Notes under the pieces: model-generated
What the model saw: only the letters and a program-made list of their open reading frames with translations
Told to the model about the DNA's origin: nothing
The model's database searches: none
Assembly (NCBI RefSeq): GCF_040939455.1
Contig: NC_134110.1
Location: forward strand, 1,868,001-1,932,000
Length of the DNA: 64,000 nucleotides
Source: Microcebus murinus
Taxonomy: Eukaryota > Chordata > Mammalia > Primates > Cheirogaleidae
Direction: 5' to 3'
Made by a program: the position numbers and the translations under genes
Shown here: positions 55,921-64,000 of the stretch, one piece after another
How positions within the stretch are numbered: the first letter of the stretch is position 1
How the letters are laid out: each line of letters begins with the position of its first letter

Positions 55921-56619
55921 TAGAAAAAAGTATGAAAAATTTGTGATTCCAACCTGGAGGATCTAAACAAATACACCTGTTAAACCTGGTAGGTCAGAAT
56001 ACACTTTTAGTAAGTCACAACTCCTAACTGATGTTGAGCCAGGGCATAAGACAAGGTTGTGAAAGTTCAAAGCCATACAGGAATAATGAGATGGTCTAGG
56101 GTCCTCCAGCCTTCATCTGTGGGGTGGGCAGTGAGGGGCCTTGAGGTGGAAAATCCGGGTGAGTCACACCAGAGGGACTGCTGCTCCGGCACCCCAGGAC
56201 GCTTCCTCGCCAACCTCTCCACGCCCCTTTGCGAGAGGGCCACCTCTTACACCTTGGGGCACAGGACAGTGTCTTCTGCGGCTGTTCCGCCTCCTCTACC
56301 TGTCTGCTTCAGCAGCTGCTGCCCCTCTGCTGCTGTGGTCTGTGTGACACCCAAGAAGGCCACTTCCTGTCCTCTTTTCTGTGTAGCCCTCACTTCTCCC
56401 GCCCATGCTCCGTGTGCCTGTGCACCTTGCGCTGTCCCCGAGGCTGGCCGTGAACGCCTTCTCCTCGCAGCTGTTAGCAGCAGGCGCCCAGGACACGGCA
56501 GCAGAGCAGGTCGTGAGCACAGTGTATAGGCAAGGCTTAACTTTCCAATGGTCCAACTAGAATTACAGCTTCCTCCTCTTCTTCTTCTCCCTGCTTCTCC
56601 TTCCTTTTCTTTCTTTTTA
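55921..56619. other. Unique sequence, GC-rich in the middle
   Basis: A 156-codon plus frame (56059-56529) overlaps two others and has no family resemblance. A pyrimidine-rich tract lies at about 56567-56620. Confidence 0.45.
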
Positions 56620-56850
56620 AGCTTTGAAAACTTCAGACACCCATGAAAGTATAGAGAGGGCTAGAACAAGCGCTCGTGAAGACCTCATCACATGGCTCCA
56701 ACACATATCAATATCTTGCCAGTATTGTTTCCTCCGTCTCCCCTGAGTTCTGATTTATTTTGAAGGAAATCTCAAAGATCATTTTATTTCATCTGTTGTG
56801 CTGGATATTATCTGTTACTTTAAATCGACTTCCTACCTTTCGGTTTCTTG
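56620..56850 (-). mobile_element. Old L1 3' end, antisense
   Basis: 'gaaagtatagagagggctagaacaagcgctcgtgaagacctcatcacatggctccaacacatatcaatatcttgccagtattgtttcc' and 'tgatttattttgaaggaaatctcaaagatcattttatttcatctg' follow the antisense L1M 3' order (agtagagagaatag...caacaattatcaactcatggccaatcttgtttc...attattttgaagcaaatcccagacatcatatcatttcatc). Confidence 0.75.
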
Positions 56851-57559
56851 CCTATGTTTAAGACCCTTCACTTAGTCTATATTAGCGGTTCCTTTGCCTT
56901 CCTGCTCCCAGTTGGGTTTGCAAAATGGGGAAGACTAGTAGGAGCTGGAAAGGAAGGAGAAGAGTAGGCTGGAAATCTGTTTCCGCAGTGGCACCTGTTG
57001 GATTCCATGGTGTTGGTCACATCCCACATCCTTCTACCAAAGGTGCAGCTCTGGTCAGACGGCCCTCACCATACAGTTCTACCTGGATTCCTAAAATTAT
57101 TCATCTTTTTCTACTGGATCCTGGCTAGGCCACCTGAACCCCCAATCTCTGAGAGTGTTTTTATTCCCATACCCCCATCTCAGTTAATGCAGCCACTATT
57201 CAGTTCATTGAAACTGAAACCTTAGACCTGTTCTCTGGCATTTTTCATGCCCAGTAGGACTCTATTCAAGATTATTTCCTGAAAATCAATTCCTCTTCCG
57301 GAATTCCTGTTGTCAATGTCATAGTTCAGAGTTCCACAATTCCACCTACTTCAGTTAGAATTAGAATTATATTTTTAAAGTACAGATCTGATCATTAACA
57401 CGTTTGATAGTTTTGATAGCTCTCCAAAGTCTGAACAATTAAGTGAGAAGTTACTAAGGAAAGCCTTTTTGCATCCTCTAAACAAATGGTTACTGTGAAA
57501 TTTAAGGAATTTCTATTTATGCATATGCTCATTTCTACCTAAATGTGTTTAGGATTCTC
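56851..57559. other. Unique sequence
   Basis: No confident repeat or gene. Some LTR-like texture at 56880-57250 that I cannot place. Confidence 0.4.
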
Positions 57560-58560
57560 AGTGTTTATACCAGATAAAAGGAGAGATTAATGAAGTAGAA
57601 ATTAGACATAATAGGGAGGAGGAACAAGGCCAAAAGTTAGTTCTTTGATAGGTAAATAAGTTCTTCAATGTGCAAGACAAATCTATAAAACTTATGGAAA
57701 AAATATAGGAGAAAATGTTTATGACTCTGGCATATAGATGGAATTCTTAAGCAAGACACTTTATAAAGCACACTCCACAGAAAAGATTGATAAGTTTTAC
57801 TACATTAAATTAAGAATTTGTGCTTAACAAAAGGCCCACAAATAAAGTGAAAAGATAATAATTAATGTCCAGATTGTATAAATCATTTAAATCAATTAAT
57901 TAGGAAAAGAAAAATGGCTCAACTGAAAAATAGGTAAGAGTCTTGCACAAGTGTCTTGTGGAAGAGGAAAATGAACAGCCCACAAATCATAGAAAAGATG
58001 CCCAGTATCATCTGTGATTCGGAAAGGCAAACCTAAACAACAGGGACAGCTCATTTCCCACCCACCAGACTGGGAAAATTACTCAAATGTGTAATATCAA
58101 ATGTTGACAGGAATGTGGGGGGAGGAATAGGAAAGCCTATAATTCTGCTCAAGGAAGTGTAAGTTGGTATAACAGGATTTGAATAGTTTGGCATTCTCTA
58201 CCAAAGTTGAAGATGCACATTCCATGAGACCTGCTTTTTCCATTTCTAGACATCTAACTTAAAGAAGCCCTCACAAATGTGCGCCAGGAGGTAAGAATCA
58301 AAATGTTCATAGCTTAGAAAAAAAAAAGCCTGAGGAAAATCCATATTACAAATAGAATGGATAAGTCTGTTGTACTATATTCATACAATGGAACACTATA
58401 CGGCAATGAAAATATATAAGTTATAGGCAGCAACAAGGGTGCTTCTTATGACATAATTTTGGTCAATTAAAGGTAGTCATAAAATAATGCTTAGAGTATA
58501 AATCCGTTTACAAAAATCTGTTTTTAAAATGCTAATAAAACTAAATAACATGTTGTTAAG
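57560..58560 (+). mobile_element. Old L1 ORF2 and 3' region, sense
   Basis: 'gaaaagattgataagttttactacattaaattaagaatttgtgcttaac', 'atgcccagtatcatctgtgattcggaaaggcaaacc', 'ggacagctcatttcccacccaccagactggg', 'tgttgacaggaatgtgggg' and 'gaatggataagtctgttgtactatattcatacaatggaacactatacggcaatgaaaat' follow L1M ORF2 and its end in order. Frames are broken. Confidence 0.85.
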
Positions 58561-59364
58561 AATATGCATGTGATAAAACTATGAAGAAAAGTGAAAAAAT
58601 AATGAACCCCAAATTCCCACTGGGAATCCCTGAAGGGAAATGGGAAAAGATGGGAGTCTCATCCTCCTTACATTGAGGTGGGTTCCACCTCCAGGGATCT
58701 GTAGCCGGCGCACACAGGTGCAGCCCGCAGGAGGTGGGCAGGTGGGCAGTCAGCACCTGCTCTGGGGGGTTGGTGCCTGTGCCTGAGCCCCTTCTGGCTA
58801 TTCAATAATTTTAATGTCCATTCTGGTATGTGAGTATTTGTTGTCTAGCTATTCTCTCTTATAATTTTTTTTAAATTATTTGTACCAGGAAAATTCAATG
58901 CAATGGGAGAATCTTTAGAGGAGAACATGAGGATAATTTATTTCTGGCCTTCTACCTTCTCCCAAATCATAACTTTTAAAGCTATGTACACAGTAAAATA
59001 ATTAAAATGAGAAATTAGTAAGTAAATAAAAAGATGAGACAGTATGACAATGTAGTAAAAGAAAGAAACTGAAGGTTTAAGAAAAATAGAAACTTAAGAA
59101 TTTATATGTTAAATATAAGGAGATTAAAGGGAGCAAAAGAAATATAAATCAGGACTTTGAAAGGTAAAATATAAAGTTTAAAACATACTAACAAGGAAAA
59201 ATTAAAACAATCATAATAGTAAAACCACAAGCTCAGAATGTACAGTTACCTAAGTCAAAATCAAACCACAAAAGGGTGAATAATAAAACTTAAAAGAAAA
59301 TAAATAATTAAAGAGAAATTTATAAAGCAGATTGATAAATAAAAAATACAAAAGCTAGAAACTC
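58561..59364. other. A-rich sequence, no confident call
   Basis: From 58970 to 59360 it is strongly A-rich and may be a decayed L1. No gene. Confidence 0.4.
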
Positions 59365-59441
59365 ACTCATTATTCAACAAGTATTAATTTGGATCTTTCT
59401 ACGTGCCAGAAAAAGTGCCCACTACTGGAAATTAAAGCTCA
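59365..59441 (-). mobile_element. L2/MIR-type tail, antisense (short)
   Basis: 'cactcattattcaacaagtattaatttggatctttctacgtgccagaaaaagtgcccactactgg' follows 'cattcattcaacaaatatttattgagcacctactatgtgccaggcactgtgctaggcactgg'. The L1 at 59466 inserted just beyond it. Confidence 0.65.
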
Positions 59442-59465
59442 GACATTAAAGAACATAAAAATATG

Positions 59466-59994
59466 GTCCAGCAATCCAACTACTGGGCATCTACCCAAAG
59501 GAAAAAAAGACATTCTATAAAAAAGACGTCTGCACTTGGATGTTCTTAGCAGCACAATGCACAATTGTAAAGACGTGGAAACAACCCAAGTGTCCATCAA
59601 TCCATGAGTGGATTAATAAAATGTGGTATATGTATACCACAGAGTTCTACTCAGCCACAAGAAACAATGGTGATCTAGCACCTCCTGTATTATCCTGGAT
59701 GGAGCTGGAGCCCATTCTACTAAGAGAAGTATCCCAAGAATGGAAAAGTAAGCACCACATGTACTCACCATCAAATTGGTTTCAACTGATCAACACTTAT
59801 GTGCACATCTGGAGGTAACATTCACAGGGCATGGGGCAGGTGGGGGGGGTGGAGGGGATGGTAAACTCACACCCAATGGATGTGGTGTGCACTGCTGGGG
59901 GTTGGGCACACTTGTAGCTCCGACTTGGGCAGTGCAAAGGCAATGTGTGTAACCTAAACATCTCTACCCCTGTAATGCTTTGAAGTAAAAAAAG
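59466..59994 (+). mobile_element. Lineage-specific L1 3' end, sense, 5'-truncated
   Basis: The 92-codon frame at 59540-59818 contains KTWKQPKCPS and EWINKMWYMYTTEFYSA, the recognisable L1 ORF2 C-terminus. The 3'UTR 'ggggcaggtggggggggtggaggggatgg...gtaacctaaacatctctacccctgtaatgctttgaag' is the complement of 17556-17849. ACATTAAAG with AACATAAAAATATG flanks both sides (59442-59465 and 59995-60024, the right copy longer by about 6 A), a target duplication. Confidence 0.92.
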
Positions 59995-60224
59995 GACATT
60001 AAAGAAAAAAAACATAAAAATATGTCAATGCTAAATTATTAAAGGGCAAGCAATAAAAAGACATAAAATATTTAAGGGACAAATAGAAATTTGAAATTAT
60101 AGTAAAAGAGATAAAAAGGATTATGAAATCTCAAAAGCTGAAAAGATTCCAATGAGATAAAATGAATTAAGGCACATTAAAAGAAATATATTAGTCTGAC
60201 ATTAAGAAACCAAAATCTTAGTGG

Positions 60225-60425
60225 TAAGCAGCACAGGCTAGAGGTTGCTGCTTACCGGTGGTGCATCCCTGAGCAAGCTTGGAATCTTCCTGCTCCCGGT
60301 TTCCTGACTTATAAGAGGGAATAATAATGATTTTCAACTGGGCGGTTTCTGGGGACCAAATAAGGCCACAAATATGAAGCAGTTCGCACAGTGCCTGGCT
60401 GAGGTTAGCTCGCAACAACAGCTAA
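60225..60425 (+). mobile_element. MIR SINE, sense
   Basis: 'gtaagcagcacaggctagaggttgctgcttacc', 'atccctgagcaagcttggaatcttcctgctcccggtttcctgacttataagagggaataataatgat', 'agttcgcacagtgcctggctgaggttagctcg' follow MIR order. Confidence 0.8.
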
Positions 60426-62696
60426 CTGCCCCTGAAATAAGCCACATGACGACGAATTTATAGGATTGAAGAAAGGAGAGGAAAGGCAGGGCCACGGGAA
60501 GGCAGCTGGGGCTCGTTCCCCCCCTCACCCAGGCCTGCGGCTGAGCTCACCTTGCAAAGGGCTCTCCTAGCACTGGGTGGGGTTTTGGGGTCAGGGAGCT
60601 GACCCCAGACAGAGACAGCTATGACCTCTGACCTCTTGCTTTTTACCTTTTACTTCTTCCAGGTTTGGGCCTCTGGTATCCACCCTAGATTCTGCAATAC
60701 TCAGGGGTGGGGATGAGAACCTTCCAGAAGGCAGCCTTCTCACTCTGCCTGGGTGTCTCTATCCCCGACACCCATATAACAGCAGTCAGCCCTGTGTAGC
60801 TTCCCAAGCCCTTAACCTCTCAAACTCCCCAGGAACCTCTTAGGTTCCCTTTTGGGCCTGTTCTTGTCAGAGTCTGAAAAAGAATATCAGAGTAGCAGCC
60901 CTGACAACCGTGCTTGGCCAAGCGCAGGCCACCCTGGCATGTCACTGCTGGGTCAAGGTGGCTGGTGTACCCGGCAGGGCACACTACAAAACCACCTCTT
61001 GAAACACCCAGCCATTTTAGACAAATGAAAACCGTAAGTCTGGCCCCCCCCCCGCCCCCACAACTTTATTTTCAGCTTTACAATTTCACTGGGAAAGAAA
61101 AGGAACTTTATTTTAGGATGTGAATAATTTTGGATGATTTGCACACTGGCATTTGTATATTGCATGGAAATGTGTTAAAAGTGAAAAAAGAGAGAGCAAA
61201 TTGGAAAAGGTCTGTATCAAATCACAGAGAGCAACTTTCAGGATTGCTAAGTCGGAAAGTAATATCTCAAGTGATCCTGCAGTCAGGAATATTGGCAGTG
61301 TCAAAAGTGTTCCATTTTATCCTCTAGCAGGAGCAAAATTTGCAAGCAAATTTGGCAGGGGAAAAGATCCTAAAATGCGTCCTTAACCGTCTACAGTTTC
61401 TTTCCTGCAAAGTGCCAATCAGGAAAATTAAAGAATTGAAAGGGGTATAAAAGGTGAAAGAACCCAGCTTGCTGTCTAGTTCTAGCACTGGAGAACATTA
61501 AGAAGGCAGCCGTATGCATTACACAAGAGAATGCCTTTTCTTTCTTTCTTTTATTTTTTTCGGCCAATGTCAAAATTCTCCAGAGAGCATCAATGAGCCA
61601 CACCTAAAATACCAGAGATAATCCCAGAGCAGAAATCCTGTACAGTCTGCCAACTTGGAGCTAGAATTTAAAAGGAATCTACTGAATCCAATGAAAACAA
61701 GGCAATTTAAGGTCATATATTCAAAAATGCATTCCTCTTATATATTCCCCTGGAAGTGACCAATAGATAAGGCAAAGTCTATAGCATTACTCAAATTCCA
61801 GAGCCTTCAAAGAGTTTCTACAAGCTGTAGTAGAGTTAAGATGACATTGGAAAGATAGTGCACAGTTGAGTTTCAAGGGAAAGAATTTAGTTCAACTGAG
61901 TAAAGCCCATCTCTTCCAAATTTTCCCCTTGAAATGACCAAGAAATACAAAAGCTGAAGAGGAAAAAGCACTGTAGGGACCTAAAAAGGAAAAACGTCAC
62001 CCATATCCCAGAAACATTAGGGGAATCCTGTAGGATACACATGCACAGGACCAGACTGAGGAATGCGCTGACCACTCTGCTGTCTCTGGAGACCTTGAGG
62101 CCACAGTGACTTAGACTGGGAACGGCGGACATAGTGGGAATGGGAGGGGCGGGCTGAACATCTACTATCACCTCAGAAGAACACCTGGTGCCAATGGGAA
62201 GTGGGGAGTCACACTCTGCTTCCACTTTGTGGGGGCACAGACGGCAGGCTGAGTAGCCATCCGGGCCCTCTGGAAGGAGCGTTCACTCCCACTTCTTGCC
62301 CTAGATGACATTCCTGTAACCAAGTTCTGGGGCTCTCCTCCACCTCTCCCCAGCCTCACCCAACTTGGTGACCAAGGTCATGGCCACCAATGGACGAATA
62401 AGTGCCGTGGGATGGTGCCGGGGGTGCCGGCGGCAGGTGCAGAAGGGCATCCTTACTGCCGATAACCGAGGGGCAAAGTGCCGGCTGGTGTCAGAGGGAC
62501 ACCTTCTGAAAGGCAGTGGACATTGCCTCTGGGCTCACAGCAGGTGGGGCTCCTGCCCAGGTAGAGGCCAGGCAGGCAGGGAAATGACTAGTTCCTGCTG
62601 TTAGCGTGTTCCCTTTTCCTGCGTTTCCCTCCCTGCGTTTCCCTCCATCCCATCACTTCTCTCTTAGCGACCCTCATCCACCCAGCCCAGGGCGAG
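60426..62696. other. Unique tract with a possible core promoter
   Basis: No transposon is recognised over 2.3 kb. GC-richer at 60470-61000 and 62080-62690. A C run is at about 61045-61058. Frames include 112 codons on minus (61887-62225) and 79 on plus (62365-62604), with no family resemblance. Confidence 0.45.
61415..61452 (+). promoter_or_regulatory. CCAAT and TATA motifs in promoter-like spacing
   Basis: CCAAT at 61415-61419 (in GTGCCAATCAGG) is followed 26 bases later by TATAAAA at 61446-61452 (in GGGGTATAAAAGG). Both sequence contexts are close to the vertebrate consensus. A start site would be expected near 61476-61482. There is no coding frame just downstream, so it could serve a noncoding transcript, be an LTR remnant, or be chance. 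Confidence 0.35.
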
Positions 62697-63012
62697 TGCC
62701 TGTGTGTGAGTATGTATGGGTGTGTGTGAGAGTGTGTGTGAATGTGTGTGAGAGTGTGTGTCAGACAGTGTGTCTGAGAATGTGTGTGTTTGTGAGTGTG
62801 TGTGTGTGAGAGTTTGTGTGTGTTTTTGTATGTGTATGCATGAGAGTGTGTGTGTGTGTGTGTGTGAGAGAGAGTGTGTGTGTTTTTTTGTATGTGTATG
62901 CATGAGAGTTTGTGTGGGTGTGGGTGAGAATGAGTGTGTGAGCGTGTGACAGCGTGTGTATGTGTGAGTGTGTGAGTATGCAAATGTGTGTGTGTGTGTG
63001 TGTGTGTGTATG
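62697..63012. repeat. GT-rich minisatellite array with higher-order repeats
   Basis: About 315 bases of imperfect (GT)n broken by GA, GAA and TTTTT. A longer unit with 'gtgtgtgttttt(tt)gtatgtgtatgcatgagag' occurs twice (about 62815-62845 and 62877-62910). The frames of 60-140 codons on both strands are products of the repeat (Cys/Val or His/Thr runs) and are not genes. Confidence 0.97.
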
Positions 63013-63846
63013 GGTGGAGGGTGGGGACGGGGAGGAGCGTTGTCTTCCCCGTACATTCCTGGTTTTTCCCTTAGTCTTTCCGTGTAAACTTTCATTCTGT
63101 CCCTCTCCTCTCAAGACCTTGCTTCTGATACTCCAAACCAGAGAGCAGCTGCCGTTCCAGCTGGTTTAGCCGTCACAGTCTCGGTGGGAAATGACCGACA
63201 GGGAATAATCCGGCTCTTGGATGGGAGGCATGGGGGGTGAAACACGAAGACAGAGGAGACATTGGCAGGGCAGGAACACATCTATATATACTTCAAAAAT
63301 ATCATTTCGTCGCATATTTGGTCCTTTCAGCCCCTATACTGATTTTTCTTTTCCATAGTTTTGGTGAAAGCCCAAGTTACAGTCCTCACCACGTGCAAAT
63401 TACAGGGACTATTGCCTTCAGTGGGAAGTACACGTGCCACAACAAAACCGTTAGCCAGAGAGGGGCTCCCCCCAGACCCTCTTCTCCTCCTGCCCTTGTG
63501 CACAGCTGCCCATCGTCTGGCTCGAGGTTTGTTACAACGCTGCCAAGGAAGAACCTGGGCTGGCTTTAGAGAGTGTGGATTAGGGTCTCTGACTCAAGCC
63601 ACATCAGTAAATTCTCTGTGTTTCTGATAAAACAGAGGCTACCAGCCCAAATTCACTGGTCAGTGCCAGCAGGTGATACAATTGCCCCTCCAGCTGCAGG
63701 TAGTTAAAGTGGGAAAATACAGTCGGCCATGGGCTGTAGGGAGAGCATGTGACTGGCCGTTACCGTGGTTACGCCAGTTGGACTCCCAGACTGGCACCTG
63801 TGGATCAGCGTTTGGAAACTGACCATAAAGAACAGCAGGGTCCAGG
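63013..63846. other. Unique sequence
   Basis: No recognised repeat or gene. Confidence 0.45.
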
Positions 63847-64000
63847 ACAGTGACTCTCAGCCAGAGGTGACTTTAGTCCCCAGGGCGTATTTGGAAATAC
63901 TTGGGAAAAATTCCGGTTGTCATGACGAGGGGATGCTACTGGAATCTAGTGGGAACAGGCCAGGGATGTTGTGAAACATCCTAAAATGCACACCCCCTGC
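63847..64000. mobile_element. hAT-Charlie-type element, cut by the window end
   Basis: 'cagtgactctcagccagaggtgactttagtccccagggcgtatttggaaatacttggg...ttccggttgtcatgacgaggggatgctactggaatctagtggg...ggccagggatgttgtgaaacatcctaaaatgcaca' follows a widespread mammalian hAT element (ctcaaccgggggcgattttgccccccaggggacatttggcaatgtctgg). The distal end lies beyond base 64000. Confidence 0.75.

Noticed and set aside
62365..62604. Plus-strand frame with a basic N-terminal part, considered as a ribosomal-protein pseudogene
   Set aside because: The translation does not match any ribosomal protein I know, and no A-tail or target duplication is visible.
62588..63114. His/Thr-rich and Cys/Val-rich frames of 60-143 codons
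   Set aside because: They are translations of the GT/AC array and carry no coding signal.

Overview
This looks like nuclear, intergenic DNA from a strepsirrhine primate, most likely a lemur. The decisive evidence is five Alu copies (four on the minus strand, one on the plus strand). Four of them carry a strepsirrhine-type right arm and an AT-rich linker between the arms that contains the motif TTAATTGGCCAATTAA. There is also an L1 3' end (two copies, 17556-17849 and 59466-59994) and an L1 5'UTR (54850-55670) that are primate-like but differ from the human L1 ends I know. Old mammalian repeats (L2, MIR, MaLR LTRs, MER1, MER2, MER5-type hAT elements) fill in the background. The species assignment is an inference from repeat types.

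I found no convincing protein-coding exon, tRNA, rRNA, snRNA, CRISPR array or operon. The open frames are short, overlap on both strands, lack family similarity that I can recognise, and are mostly explained by GC-rich or repeat-derived sequence. The few frames with recognisable protein similarity are remnants of L1 ORF2 (54563-54830, 59540-59818).

Layout: 1-6.4 kb is largely unique, with CpG-rich patches at about 2.7-4.4 kb and 6.0-6.2 kb. From 6.4 to 8.1 kb there is a gammaretrovirus-like LTR inside an antisense L1 scrap, then L2 and MIR. From 10.6 to 13.4 kb there is an old L1 3' end containing a MER2 transposon and a second LTR. A further ERV LTR lies at 15.3-16.1 kb. From 16.9 to 24.3 kb there is a mosaic of L2, MIR, L1, MaLR, two Alus, a second copy of the same old L1 3' end, and a hAT-type miniature element (23.4 kb). 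The 24.7-25.4 kb block is GC-rich and unexplained. From 28 to 38 kb there are L2/MIR, an L1-derived stretch, a second hAT miniature element (32.3 kb), three MaLR LTRs and a striking 63-bp-arm inverted repeat (34.6 kb). From 38 to 53 kb there are L2, antisense L1 with an Alu in it, an unidentified 1-kb block (45.5-46.5 kb), and unique tracts that look like candidate conserved noncoding DNA. From 53 to 60 kb it is L1-dominated. The last 4 kb hold a possible CCAAT/TATA promoter (61.4 kb), a long GT-rich array (62.7-63.0 kb) and a hAT element that runs off the end.

The window reads as a layered record of transposon insertions rather than as a working gene system. The observations most worth a second look are the two hAT miniature elements with matching ends and different cores, the near-perfect inverted repeat at 34571-34726, the lineage-specific L1 5'UTR fragment, the palindromic Alu linker that has seeded TA arrays, and the unidentified block at 45.5 kb.
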